64,000 nucleotides of DNA. Origin: Halorubellus sp. JP-L1. Lineage in GTDB: Archaea; Halobacteriota; Halobacteria; Halobacteriales; Natrialbaceae. Shown here one piece after another: positions 16,413 through 25,765 of this stretch. The notes under the pieces are model-generated. The model was not told where the DNA came from. It saw only the letters and a list, made by a program, of their open reading frames with translations, and did not search any database. A program made the translations under genes and the position numbers. The stretch's first letter is position 1. The number at the start of each line of letters is the position of its first letter. The DNA is taken from positions 277,203 to 341,202 of the forward strand of contig NZ_JAAOIR010000004.1 of NCBI RefSeq assembly GCF_011440375.1, given 5' to 3'.

Positions 16413-17627
16413 GTGGTGCGCGTGGTAGACGTCGTCTTCTGGGCGCTGGTCGCGCTCGCGACCGTCACCAGCCTCGTCACCGCGTGGGCGCTCGGCGCGA
16501 ACTCGAACTCGCCGCCGTTCGCGCCCGCCATCGGCGCGAACGCCATCGGCACGATGCGCGCCGCGTTCCTCATCGGCATCCTCGCCGCGCTCGGCGCGCT
16601 CACGCAGGGGGGCGCGATCTCCGAGACCGTCGGTGCGGGCCTCATCGACGGCGTCGCCATCACGAGCCTCGCCGCGACCGCCGGCCTCCTCACCGCCACC
16701 GGGTTCATGGCGTTCGGGATCTACACCGGCTACCCCGTTCCGGCGGCGTTCGCGACGACGGGCGCGATGGTCGGCGTCGGACTCAGTCTCGGCGGCGACC
16801 CCGCGCTCGGCACGTACCAGCGCATCGCGACGTTCTGGGTGCTCGTCCCGCCGGTCTCGGGCGGGCTCGCGTACCTGACCGCGACGCTCCTGCGTCGCGA
16901 CGACGTCCCCGACACGGTCGGCATCCCGCTGCTCGCCGCGCTGGTCGGCGGCATCGTTGCGAACGTTCGTCTGAGCATCATCCCCGCGTCCGGCGACGCC
17001 GACCAGGGGAGTCTCGCCGCGTACGGCGCGAGCTTCGTCGAGTCGACGACCGTCGCGGGCGTGGACGTCATCGCGGTCGCGATCACGCTCGCGTTCGCCG
17101 CCGCGAGCTTCCAGTTCATCCGCCGCCGTACGCAGGCCTCCGTCGACGAGGGCGTGAAGACGTTCCTGCTCGTGCTCGGGAGCATCGTCGCGTTCTCCAG
17201 CGGCGGCAGTCAGGTCGGGCTCGCGACGGGCCCGCTCGAGAACCTCTACGGCGTCGAACTCGGCCTCCCGAGCATCGTCCTGCTCGCGCTCGGGTCCGTC
17301 GGCATCCTCGGCGGCGCGTGGATGGGCGCACCCCGCCTCCTGCAGGCGACGAGTCGCGAGTACGCACAACTCGGCATTCGGCGCTCCATCGCCGCACTGG
17401 TCCCGGGATTCGTCATCGCGCAGGCCGCGATCGTCCTCGGCATCCCGATCTCGTTCAACAACATCATCATCAGCGGCGTCATCGGCGGCGGCCTCGCCGG
17501 CGGCTCCGCCGGCGTCTCCCGCCAGAAGCTCCTCACGACCGTCGCGTTCTGGATCCTCACGCTCTTCTCGAGCATCGCCGTCGGGTTCGGCCTCTACCGA
17601 CTGTTCGCGGCGGTACTGGGGGCTTGA
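16413..17627 (+). CDS. PiT-family inorganic phosphate permease
   Basis: A 404-residue multi-spanning transporter. GANSNSPPFAPAIGANAIGT is the PiT signature repeat half, and FNNIIISGVIGGGLAGGSAGV the second inverted half. Family members import phosphate with Na+ or H+. No PhoU-like regulator is adjacent, though a USP gene follows on the other strand. Start is uncertain among GTG codons at 16413, 16416 and 16422; no ATG fits. Confidence 0.9.
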   Translation: MVRVVDVVFWALVALATVTSLVTAWALGANSNSPPFAPAIGANAIGTMRAAFLIGILAALGALTQGGAISETVGAGLIDGVAITSLAATAGLLTATGFMAFGIYTGYPVPAAFATTGAMVGVGLSLGGDPALGTYQRIATFWVLVPPVSGGLAYLTATLLRRDDVPDTVGIPLLAALVGGIVANVRLSIIPASGDADQGSLAAYGASFVESTTVAGVDVIAVAITLAFAAASFQFIRRRTQASVDEGVKTFLLVLGSIVAFSSGGSQVGLATGPLENLYGVELGLPSIVLLALGSVGILGGAWMGAPRLLQATSREYAQLGIRRSIAALVPGFVIAQAAIVLGIPISFNNIIISGVIGGGLAGGSAGVSRQKLLTTVAFWILTLFSSIAVGFGLYRLFAAVLGA

Positions 17628-17657
17628 TCGACGAACGCGAACGAATCCCGGAGCTGG

Positions 17658-18095
17658 TCACTCGCGGACGACGGTGACGGTCGTCGGAGCTTCCGCCACG
17701 ACGGTCGTCGCGACGGTTCCCAGCAGTCTGCTCGCGAGCCCCGTTCGCCCGCCGTGGCCGCCCATTACCACGTGGTCGACGTCGTGGTCGCTGACGTACG
17801 CGACGATGGTCTCTGCGGGCTCGCCGGACTCGACGGTGGTCTCGACGCTCCGGCCGACCGCTGCCGCGGTCTCGGTCGCCCGACTCACGAGGTCGTTCGC
17901 GCGTTCCTCGGCGGCCGCCTCCCGATCCTCGTCGACCACGTCTCCCAGAAGGCCGCCCTCGCTCATCGACGCGTCCAGCGGCGTGACGACGTTCAATACG
18001 GTGGTCCGACACTCGAACGTCTCCAGTGCGTGCTGAAGGGCCGCGTCCGCGAGCGGCGACCCGTCCAGCGGGACGAGGACGTGCGACGGAGCCAT
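17658..18095 (-). CDS. universal stress protein, ATP-binding type
   Basis: A 145-residue USP. VLVPLDGSPLADAAL begins the fold and the C-terminus MGGHGGRTGLASRLLGTVA keeps the G-2X-G-9X-G phosphate loop of ATP-binding members. ATG 18095 and an in-frame ATG at 18104 are both possible. It converges on the phosphate permease with a 30-base gap. Stress role inferred from family. Confidence 0.88.
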   Translation of the reverse strand: MAPSHVLVPLDGSPLADAALQHALETFECRTTVLNVVTPLDASMSEGGLLGDVVDEDREAAAEERANDLVSRATETAAAVGRSVETTVESGEPAETIVAYVSDHDVDHVVMGGHGGRTGLASRLLGTVATTVVAEAPTTVTVVRE

Positions 18096-18178
18096 ACCGG
18101 TCATTCGTGGCGGTGGGTACAAGTAATCCCCCGGAAGCCGCCATCGAACGGCGGGCCGTCGTGGGGGAAGATTGCAGG

Positions 18179-18595
18179 TCAGTCCCTGACTTCGTCGACT
18201 CCAGTGAGGACGGCCGCGGTGTCGACGGCGTCGTGCGTGTCGAGCAGGGTCTCCGCTGCGGTGCGGACGGTGACGTCGGGATTGCAGTCGACGCCGTAGC
18301 ACGCCGCGAACAGTTCGAGGTACGCGTTCAGGCCGGTCTCGAGGGCGTCGAACGCCTCCGGCTCGAAGTACACCCACGAGTCCTCCGTTCGGGCGTCGAT
18401 GTACGTGGCGGCGGCTTCGCCGACGCCGTCGCGGGCGAATTCGACCGCTCGGTCGCGGTCGAGCGACCCCGTTGGCGGGTCGAACGCGTCGCGAGCCTGG
18501 ACGGCGCGATCGCGGAGTGCGAACGCGCGCGCCTCGTAGTCCGTCGGCTCGCTCGCGGTCGCGTCAGCGCGGTCGTCCGTCGAGGCGTCGACCAT
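18179..18595 (-). CDS. hypothetical protein at the end of the fix operon
   Basis: A 138-residue acidic, mostly helical protein (residues 17-60 and 80-135), with two Cys close together (AACYGVDC). It starts 7 bases after the FixC-X stop, so it is almost certainly co-transcribed with the electron-transfer flavoprotein genes. I recognise no family. A chaperone or assembly role is possible but unsupported. Confidence 0.75.
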   Translation of the reverse strand: MVDASTDDRADATASEPTDYEARAFALRDRAVQARDAFDPPTGSLDRDRAVEFARDGVGEAAATYIDARTEDSWVYFEPEAFDALETGLNAYLELFAACYGVDCNPDVTVRTAAETLLDTHDAVDTAAVLTGVDEVRD

Positions 18596-18601
18596 CCCGC
18601 C

Positions 18602-20272
18602 TCACCCCTGCTTGAACTCGACGCCCTTCTCGCCCGCGGGGTGGTCCCAGTCGGTGTCGGCGACGATCGCGCACGTCCCGCACTCGACGCACGGCTGGGT
18701 GTCGAGGCTCACGACGCGCTCCTCGCTGCCGTTCTGCTTCACGGTCTCGGAGCGATAGCAGCCGCCGCCGAAGTCCTGCGCGCTCACCGGGCACGCGGAG
18801 ACCGCCGCGCCGCTGGCCTCGTAGGACTCGTCGAGCAACTCGATGTGCGGGTCGCCGACGTCGTACGTGAGGTCGCCGATGCGGTCGTCGAGCTCGGGCG
18901 GCTCGACCTCGGACTCGACGGTGACGCGGTCGCCCAGGACCTCGCCGATGACCGTCGGGAGCGTGACGTACGGCGTCTTCGTGTCCGGCATCAGCATCGA
19001 CATGAACGGCGACGAGTACGCGGACTCGATGACGCCGAGGTCGTCGGCGACCTTCACGCCGAAGCGACCGACCGCGGACGTGAGGACGGCGTCAGTGAGG
19101 TTCGTCACGGCGTCGTGCTCGCCGAGCGCCGACGCGACCTCGTAGCGCTTCGGGCGGAGTTTGCCCATCACGCCCTCCTCGTTCAGTTTGCGCTCGTAGA
19201 GCGCGCCCGCGGTCGGCTCGGACTTCCGGCTCTTCCGGGCGCGGGATTCGACGAACGCCTCCGCGGCGAGCGCGCCAGCCGTCACCGCGTGATTCATCCC
19301 CTTGATGATCGGGCCCTGGGCCTGCATCTGGCCGGCGGCGTCCCCGACGAGCACGAGCCGGCCGCGATGCGGGCTCGTGTGCGCGACCTTCTTCGAGTCC
19401 GGGACGAGCTTCGCCGAGTACTCGAGTTCGTCGTACTCGCCGTCGAAGTACTCCGCGAGCATCGGGTGCGTCAGGAGCGCGTCCAACAGTTCGTGTGGTT
19501 CGGCTTGCTCCGCGACGAGGCTGTCGAGGTGGAAGACGGTCCCGACCGAGAGCGTGTCCTCGTTCGTGTAGAGGAACCCGCCGCCGCGCACGCCCTCGAA
19601 CAGGTCGCCCGAGAACAGGTGGGCCGCGCCCTCGTCCTCGCCGATCCCGAACCGCTCCTCGACCGCGCCGTCGGGGAGGTCGACGACGGCCTTCACGCCC
19701 TGGAACCACTCCTCGGGTTCGTCCCAGTCCATGAGGCCCGCGTCGCGCGCCAGTTCGCTGTTCACGCCGTCCGCGGCGACGACGAGGTCCGCCTCGATCG
19801 GGTCGAGTTCCTCGCACGTCACGCCGACGATCTCGCCGTCCTCCTCGAGGAGGCCGTCGACGTGCACGCCCGTCACCACGCCACCGCCGGTCTCGCGCGT
19901 TCGCTCGTGGACGCGCTGCTCGAGCCACGAGTCCATCTTCCGGCGGAGGACCGCGTCCGACCACTCCGTGTCGTGGTCGTGGAGGTCCGTGATGTCGTAG
20001 GACTTCACGTGCCGTCCGGCGACGTTGTGGATGTGGTACTCCGTGATCGGGCGCTCCGCGGCCGCCTCCCGGAATCCCGGGAAGAGGTCGTCGATCGTGT
20101 ACGGCGCGGACTCCTCTGCGTAGATGAGGCCCCCCGAGACGTTCTTCGACCCGGCTTCGACGCCCCGTTCGAGGACGAGCGTCTCGACGCCGTTGTCGGC
20201 CAGTACCGCCGCCGCCGCGGCGCCGCCGGGACCGCACCCGACGACGACCGCTTCGTAGTGTTCTCTGGTCAT
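18602..20272 (-). CDS. fixC: FixC-type ETF:quinone oxidoreductase fused to FixX ferredoxin
   Basis: A 556-residue fusion. Residues 1-430 are the FAD dehydrogenase: dinucleotide fold VVGCGPGGAAAAAVLADNG, NVSGGLIYAEE, VVAADGVNSELAR and LVLVGDAAGQMQAQGPIIKG. The last about 75 residues are a FixX/ETF-QO ferredoxin with Cys in ACPVS and CVECGTC (C-x2-C-x2-C), ending GEKGVEFKQG as in FixX. It passes electrons from the FixAB flavoprotein to quinone. Gap to fixB is 19 bases. Confidence 0.92.
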   Translation of the reverse strand: MTREHYEAVVVGCGPGGAAAAAVLADNGVETLVLERGVEAGSKNVSGGLIYAEESAPYTIDDLFPGFREAAAERPITEYHIHNVAGRHVKSYDITDLHDHDTEWSDAVLRRKMDSWLEQRVHERTRETGGGVVTGVHVDGLLEEDGEIVGVTCEELDPIEADLVVAADGVNSELARDAGLMDWDEPEEWFQGVKAVVDLPDGAVEERFGIGEDEGAAHLFSGDLFEGVRGGGFLYTNEDTLSVGTVFHLDSLVAEQAEPHELLDALLTHPMLAEYFDGEYDELEYSAKLVPDSKKVAHTSPHRGRLVLVGDAAGQMQAQGPIIKGMNHAVTAGALAAEAFVESRARKSRKSEPTAGALYERKLNEEGVMGKLRPKRYEVASALGEHDAVTNLTDAVLTSAVGRFGVKVADDLGVIESAYSSPFMSMLMPDTKTPYVTLPTVIGEVLGDRVTVESEVEPPELDDRIGDLTYDVGDPHIELLDESYEASGAAVSACPVSAQDFGGGCYRSETVKQNGSEERVVSLDTQPCVECGTCAIVADTDWDHPAGEKGVEFKQG

Positions 20273-20291
20273 GATTTGGCTGTCCGCATCG

Positions 20292-21944
20292 TCAGTCGTC
20301 TCCGGCCGCCAGTTCGTCGAGTCGCAGTTCGCCCGACTCCACGGCCTCCGTGAGTCGAGGGAGCACCTCGAAGAGGTCGCCCTGGACGTAGTAGTCCGAG
20401 AAGTCCTTGATGTCCGCGTCCGGGGCCGTGTTGATCGAGATGATCGTGTCGGATTCGTCCATGCCGACCTTGTGCTGGATCGCGCCACTGATGCCGGCGG
20501 CGACGTACACGTCGGGTTCGACGACCTGCCCGGACTCGCCGATCTGTCGGTCCTCGCCGACGTACTGCTCGACGTGCCCGTCGAAGCTGTACGAGGACGT
20601 GATGACCCCGCGCGAGAGGCCGAGTTCGGCGTCCTCGAACGCGTCCCGGAGTTCGAGGCCGAGTTCGATCCCCTTCGTCGGGTCGTCGCCGATGCCGCGA
20701 CCGAGCGCGACGACGACGTCGTACCCGGTGAGGTCGACGCCCTCGTCGAGCGTGTCGTGGTCCTCGACGTCGACGCGGAACCACTCGTCGGGCGCGTCGA
20801 GGTCGCTGTGGACGACCTCGCCCTCGCGCTCGGGGTCCGGGTCGGGGACGTCGAAGCTCCCGGGGATGACGCTCCCGCCCTGCGGGTGGAACTCACGGTG
20901 GGGTTTGTCGAGGCAGAGGATCGTCGAGTACTCGAACCCGGAGAAGTCCGGCCGCTTCATGTGGAGGACGCGCTCGAACTCGCGCTTGCCCTCCCCGCCG
21001 GTCTTCGCCGGGTTCGAGATGACGGTGTCCTCGATGTACAATCCCGAGCAGTCACTCGCGAGCCCCGAGTCGAGCTCGCCCTGGACTTGCGCGGAGAGGT
21101 CGCGGCCGTTGTTCGTCGCGGGGAACAGCACGTACCGCGGTTCGTCGTAGTCGTGCCAGTCGCGGCTCGGGCGGTCTTCGCGACCGAACTCGTGGTCGTC
21201 GCCGCGCGCGACGTCACAGAACACCTCGCTGTAGGGCTTGTGGAGGAACCGATCCATCCGGTCGTCCTCGTGGACGACGACGAGGTCCGCGCCGTGCGCG
21301 ATGCAGTCCTCCGCGTGCCCCTCGACGTCGTCCCCGACGAGGACCGCGACGACGCGCTCGTCCTCGTCGTACTGGTCGTTGTAGTCGTCCATGAGTTGCC
21401 GGGCCTTCCCGAGCATCTCGAGGCTCACGTCGACGAGTTCGCCCTGCTGGGTCTCGCAGTACACCCACATGTCGCGGTAGTCGCCGTCCTCGAGGCCGTG
21501 CACGTACTGCTTGTCCTCGGTCGGGTGGTCGAGCTCCGGGTACTTCTCCTCCGGCGGAACGTACTCCGCCTCCCCGTCGCCCTCGCTGGACTGGAGGTCG
21601 TCCATGCGGGCCTGGATGCGGTCCTTCGCCGTCGATCGGTCCTGGCCCGCCTCCTCCCGCTCCATGAGGCCCTCCAGGACCTCGAAGTCGTCGACGTCCC
21701 GGACGAGGTTCGCCATCTCAGCGACCGTGTACTCGCCCGGGTCGAGTTCGTCGTAGTCGATCGCGTCCTCGTCCTCGTCGTGGAGCTTGTCGATCCGGCT
21801 CTGGACGAGGGTCTTCACGCCAGCGCGATTCTTCCCCTCCTTCTCGCGCTCGAGGACCTCCTCCAGGTCCTCGGGGTCGTCGACGTCCTTCACCTTCGGG
21901 CCGAGTTCGCTGATCTCGAAGTCGTTCGGGTCGAACACGGCCAT
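20292..21944 (-). CDS. fixB: electron transfer flavoprotein alpha subunit with duplicated N-terminal helices
   Basis: A 550-residue FixB/EtfA. The core (about residues 155-550) carries the FAD-binding C-terminal domain: VVALGRGIGDD, GQVVEPDVYVAAGISGAIQH and IISINTAPDADIKD. The first 150 residues are extra: two 43-residue helical repeats (12-54 and 75-117), each with DVDD, a Glu/Arg helix and a final R-DL/KL, followed by an acidic linker. The extension may bind a partner. Starts 2 bases after the fixA stop. Confidence 0.92.
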   Translation of the reverse strand: MAVFDPNDFEISELGPKVKDVDDPEDLEEVLEREKEGKNRAGVKTLVQSRIDKLHDEDEDAIDYDELDPGEYTVAEMANLVRDVDDFEVLEGLMEREEAGQDRSTAKDRIQARMDDLQSSEGDGEAEYVPPEEKYPELDHPTEDKQYVHGLEDGDYRDMWVYCETQQGELVDVSLEMLGKARQLMDDYNDQYDEDERVVAVLVGDDVEGHAEDCIAHGADLVVVHEDDRMDRFLHKPYSEVFCDVARGDDHEFGREDRPSRDWHDYDEPRYVLFPATNNGRDLSAQVQGELDSGLASDCSGLYIEDTVISNPAKTGGEGKREFERVLHMKRPDFSGFEYSTILCLDKPHREFHPQGGSVIPGSFDVPDPDPEREGEVVHSDLDAPDEWFRVDVEDHDTLDEGVDLTGYDVVVALGRGIGDDPTKGIELGLELRDAFEDAELGLSRGVITSSYSFDGHVEQYVGEDRQIGESGQVVEPDVYVAAGISGAIQHKVGMDESDTIISINTAPDADIKDFSDYYVQGDLFEVLPRLTEAVESGELRLDELAAGDD

Positions 21945-21946
21945 CG

Positions 21947-22801
21947 CTAGTCACCCCCCGCGTACGGCGCGAGTTCGTCGACGACCTGCTCCATTCCTTG
22001 GGAGTCGGTAGGGTCGACGTCCGTCGCCTCGCGCTCGCTCGGCGCCTTCGGAATCGGGTCGACGCCGCCGACGATCGTCGGCGACCCGTCGAGGCCGATG
22101 AAGTCCGGGTCGAGGTTCAGGTCCTCGTGGTCCCAGACCGTCATCACGTCCTCGTGGTCCTCGGCGCGCTCCTGGGTCTCCTCGCGGAGGTCCTTGTGCA
22201 GGAGGCGGTGCTCGGCGCGACGGTACGTCGGCTCGAACTCGGGGTCGGTGACGACGAACGCCGGGAGGTCGGTCTCGACGGTCTCGATCTCCTCGACGTC
22301 GCCCTTCACGAGTCGTTTCGCGCGTACGGTGCCCGCGTCGGCGTCGACGTCGAGCGAGATGACGTGCGTGAGGATCGGCCAGTCCATGCACCACGCCGCC
22401 TGGGGGCCGGTGTGGCCGGTCTCCCCGTCCGCGGTCTTGAATCCCGCGAACACGAGGTCCGGCGTCTCCTCCAGGTTCTTCAGGCCGGTCGCGACGGTGA
22501 TCGCGGTCGCCCACGTGTCCGCGGCCGCCATCTCGCGGTCCGAGAGCAGGTAGCAGTCGTCGCCGTAGACGTCCGCCATGCCCTCGCGGAGCACGTCCCC
22601 GTACCCCGGCGGCCCCATGCTCATGAGGCTCACGCGACCGCCGTTCCGGATCTTCGTCTGGAGCGCCGCACGCGCCGCGTGCTTGTCGTTCGGGTTCATC
22701 ACCGTCGGCGTCTCCCCACGCTCGAGATGGCCGTCCTCGTCGAACGACACCACCCCTTCGCGGAAGTCGGGGACCCCTTTCGTCAGTACGACAGAATACA
22801 T
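21947..22801 (-). CDS. fixA: electron transfer flavoprotein beta subunit
   Basis: A 284-residue FixA/EtfB. It starts MYSVVLTKGVPDFRE, the usual first strand; VSLMSMGPPGY, LLSDREMAAADTWATA and VFAGFKTADGETGHTGPQ are the AMP/FAD-side motifs. An in-frame GTG 27 bases upstream would add 9 residues before the first strand, so I prefer ATG 22801. First gene of the fixA-fixB-fixCX-hypothetical operon. In bifurcating systems FixAB oxidises NADH and also reduces a ferredoxin; that activity is not proven here. Confidence 0.92.
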   Translation of the reverse strand: MYSVVLTKGVPDFREGVVSFDEDGHLERGETPTVMNPNDKHAARAALQTKIRNGGRVSLMSMGPPGYGDVLREGMADVYGDDCYLLSDREMAAADTWATAITVATGLKNLEETPDLVFAGFKTADGETGHTGPQAAWCMDWPILTHVISLDVDADAGTVRAKRLVKGDVEEIETVETDLPAFVVTDPEFEPTYRRAEHRLLHKDLREETQERAEDHEDVMTVWDHEDLNLDPDFIGLDGSPTIVGGVDPIPKAPSEREATDVDPTDSQGMEQVVDELAPYAGGD

Positions 22802-23039
22802 CTCATGAATCACCTTGAGTGGGTTCACCTAGCACGGCGTACGGAGGGATTATGACTGTGTCGGTGAATCCCATGGGACAACGCCGCGGCGGCACCGGTT
22901 TTTGCCGCTAGTCGTTCGCGAGAGAGTGATGCTTCACGTCAACGAGATGGGGCGGTCGTCGGTCCCGTGGCATCCGTCTTCGATTGTTAGAACAGTCGTT
23001 CGAGGACGAGCGTGCTCGTCGGAGAACGAACCGCGGTCG

Positions 23040-23375
<336 letters not shown>

Positions 23376-23396
23376 CTAACACCACTCGACCCTACT

Positions 23397-23404
23397 ACTT
23401 AAAA
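23397..23404 (-). promoter_or_regulatory. TATA box of the ferredoxin gene
   Basis: TTTTAAGT on the minus strand, 28-35 bases before the ferredoxin ATG, the spacing of a leaderless haloarchaeal promoter. Confidence 0.65.
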
Positions 23405-23581
23405 CTTCGACCCCATCGACGGGGTGGACCGCAAGCCGGCGTCGCATCGTCGCCGTTCGGCCAGCTCTATGACGTCTCGATATCCGGACCCAGGTACCCT
23501 GAAGGTCCCGGTTCCCTCGAGGCCACAGCTGGTCGGCCCCCGCCGGCCAGCACGGCCCCGATCAGTCGAGTTACGGCGACC

Positions 23582-24412
23582 TCAGGCCACGCCAACGAGT
23601 GCGGTCCCGAGCAAGATGACGTGCGCACTCGCGTGCGCGAGCATCGCCGCCTCCAGGGAGTCCTCGATGAACAGCCACCCGAAGACGACGCCTGCGATCG
23701 CGTTCAGGGCGACGACGCGCGCGGCGACGGGGAGCGTGAGGTCCATGCTCGCCGCGGCCTGGGGGAGGTGCGCGGCGCCGAACGCGAGCGCGGCGAGCAC
23801 GACCGCAGTCCACGCGACCGCGCGACGCCGATCTCCGGGGACGACGGCGGCCAGTACCCACGCGATCGCGGACACCAGCCCCCAGCGGAGCATCAGTTCC
23901 TCCGCCAGCCCCCCGAACAGGAACCGTGCGGGTGCGCTCGCCAGCACGAGCGCGACCGAACCGGGGCTGGCGCCGGTCGGTGCCGCCGATGGGACGACGG
24001 CCGTCAGGACGACGTCGAGTGCGACGATGCCGACGCCGGTCGCGAGGCCGACGACGACGGCCCGCGGTGCGGACTCGCGCACTCGCGACCACACCCGACG
24101 CCCGTCGGTCGCGTGGTCGTGGACGAACGACCTGAACCCGACGCGCGGCGCGGTCGCGGTCCCGACGACCGTCGCGACGACGGCGAGCACCGCCGGCGTC
24201 GCGATGGAGAGCGCGACCGCCACGGGGAGGCTCGCGTCCGCCGGGAGCCCGCTTCGCTCCGCGATCGTCGGGTCGATCGTCAACTGGAGCGCCGCCGTCG
24301 CGGCGACGCCGGCGAGTCCGGCGACGCCGAAGAGCAGCATCCACGCCGTCCGCCTGAGGAAGGACGTCGAAGTCGATGCAGTTCGGGCCGAAGCGTCGGT
24401 CTGGTGGGCCAT
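23582..24412 (-). CDS. CPBP-family intramembrane metalloprotease
   Basis: A 276-residue membrane protein with about eight hydrophobic segments. The CPBP (CAAX protease / bacteriocin-processing) motifs are present: AEELMLRWG (EExxxR), FGAAHLP (FxxxH), and a final HASAH. Family members cleave in the membrane, but several archaeal paralogs have unknown substrates. It is divergent from the HTH gene at 24513, sharing a 100-base promoter region. Confidence 0.85.
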   Translation of the reverse strand: MAHQTDASARTASTSTSFLRRTAWMLLFGVAGLAGVAATAALQLTIDPTIAERSGLPADASLPVAVALSIATPAVLAVVATVVGTATAPRVGFRSFVHDHATDGRRVWSRVRESAPRAVVVGLATGVGIVALDVVLTAVVPSAAPTGASPGSVALVLASAPARFLFGGLAEELMLRWGLVSAIAWVLAAVVPGDRRRAVAWTAVVLAALAFGAAHLPQAAASMDLTLPVAARVVALNAIAGVVFGWLFIEDSLEAAMLAHASAHVILLGTALVGVA

Positions 24413-24480
24413 ACGAACGGCTTCGACGGGGCGGTACAAGAACCGGGTTCCGCGACTTCACCGCGAGAAGTCGTCGGTAC

Positions 24481-24488
24481 GATTATTT
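24481..24488 (+). promoter_or_regulatory. TATA box of the HTH/membrane module (copy 1)
   Basis: GATTATTT lies 25-32 bases before the GTG at 24513, supporting that start and a leaderless transcript. Confidence 0.55.
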
Positions 24489-24512
24489 CTACTGGGGGAA
24501 CAGATACTGGCC

Positions 24513-24881
24513 GTGAGCGAGGACGGACCGACTCCGGGCGACGGGACCGCCGTCGGCTTTGCCGCCGTCGCGGACGCGCTCGCCGACGACGTCGCCAGCG
24601 GCATCCTCCGCGAGACGTACGAGGACGCCCGCAGCGCGCACGAGCTCGCGAACGCACTCGGGACGTCGCCGCCGACCGTGTACCGGCGCCTCGAGACGCT
24701 CCGCGAGTACGACCTCGTCGTCGCGTCGACGCGACCGGACCCCGACGGCCACCACACCGACGTCTACCGCGCGAACGTCGACCGCGTCGTCGTCCACCTC
24801 GACGTCGACGGCTTCACCGTCGAGGTCGAGCGCACCGAGACCATGGCCGACCGCTTCACGAACATCATCGAGGACATGTAA
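24513..24881 (+). CDS. winged-helix regulator, copy 1 of HTH/membrane module
   Basis: A 122-residue ArsR-like winged-helix protein: the helix-turn-helix is SAHELANALGTSPPTVYRRL and the wing DPDGHHTDVYRANVDRVVV. It shares DGHHT and the following strand with the regulator at 32140-32517. The stop codon is 1 base before the downstream membrane gene, so the two are co-transcribed. The paired membrane protein may sense or anchor. GTG start inferred from the TATA box. Confidence 0.8.
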   Translation: MSEDGPTPGDGTAVGFAAVADALADDVASGILRETYEDARSAHELANALGTSPPTVYRRLETLREYDLVVASTRPDPDGHHTDVYRANVDRVVVHLDVDGFTVEVERTETMADRFTNIIEDM

Positions 24882-24882
24882 C

Positions 24883-25287
24883 ATGACCATCGCTACTCTC
24901 AGGCTCCATCCGAGCACGACTCCCACGCTCCACGCGACCGACGGTGCGCACGCACGCCAGATCAGCGACGGACTCGGTGCGATCGCACTCCAGCTCGAGG
25001 AGTTCTCCGAACTCCAGTACGCGCTCCTCGGCGTCGAGGCCGTGACCGTCGTCCTCGGGCTCGTCATCGCGTACGTCGCCGTCCAGGGCTACAGGCGCAA
25101 CGAGAGCCGCCCGATGCTGTTCGTCGCCACCGGGTTCGTCCTCCTCGTCGGCGTCCCCGCCGTCCTCGGCATCGGTTACCTCGCGAGTCTGCTCCCGCAG
25201 ACGGTCGTCTCGATCGGGGGGACCGTGAGCGAGGTGCTCGCGATGGCGAGCATCCTCTACGGGCTCCGCGCTCCCGCGCGCGAGTGA
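24883..25287 (+). CDS. small membrane protein, copy 1 of HTH/membrane module
   Basis: A 134-residue protein with three hydrophobic segments (about residues 47-68, 80-105, 108-130) and a polar N-terminus. It resembles the 93-residue protein at 31862-32143 in segment order, in the Y-A/Y-RR turn after helix 1 and in the GFV/GFG segment. It overlaps functionally with the HTH gene 1 base upstream. No known activity. Confidence 0.75.
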   Translation: MTIATLRLHPSTTPTLHATDGAHARQISDGLGAIALQLEEFSELQYALLGVEAVTVVLGLVIAYVAVQGYRRNESRPMLFVATGFVLLVGVPAVLGIGYLASLLPQTVVSIGGTVSEVLAMASILYGLRAPARE

Positions 25288-25324
25288 AGTCGCACGACGG
25301 CCGCCGTTCCCCGGCAGTCCCGAT

Positions 25325-25603
25325 TCACTCCACGCTGGTCGCGACCTCGTCCACGTCGGGCTCGGTTCGGTCCTTCCAGACGACGGTGCGCTGGCTGCCC
25401 GTGACGTACCGGTATCCGGCGTACAGCAGATTCGGGACGCCCAGCGCCCACCAGATCGTGAAGATGGCGATGACGATGTGGACGCCCGGACTGCCGAACT
25501 CGCGCCGCACGAGCGTGACGCGATCCCGCGTCTCCGCCTCGATCTGCCAGCCGGACTCGACCATCGTCGTGACCTCGCGCCGGTAGGAGTCAGAACGCTC
25601 CAT
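25325..25603 (-). CDS. small haloarchaeal membrane-associated protein
   Basis: A 92-residue protein: an acidic N-terminal region (GWQIEAETRDRVTLVRREFG), one or two hydrophobic segments (VHIVIAIFTIWWALGVPNLLYAGY) and a charged tail. A TATA-like box about 25 bases upstream supports ATG 25603. I recognise it only as a conserved-looking small protein; function unknown. Confidence 0.68.
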   Translation of the reverse strand: MERSDSYRREVTTMVESGWQIEAETRDRVTLVRREFGSPGVHIVIAIFTIWWALGVPNLLYAGYRYVTGSQRTVVWKDRTEPDVDEVATSVE

Positions 25604-25765
25604 ACCGAATCGTCCGTCGCCGTCCCGTAAGTGGTGGTGCCCAGTTCGTTGTCGGATTCGCTCCCGGTGTATACGAGTCGCTCGCTCGCCGAGAGACCGA
25701 TCGTCGAATCCGGAACGGCCGGCCGTCGAGACAAGCCTTTACCCCGCAAGCCCCTATCGTCGATC

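Noticed and set aside
16381..16428. ATG-started 15-codon frame before the phosphate permease
   Set aside because: Out of frame with the permease and too short to support; GTG starts in the permease frame fit better.
18026..20353. Long plus-strand open frame opposite fixC
   Set aside because: High-GC shadow frame; the minus-strand FixC-X has all catalytic motifs.
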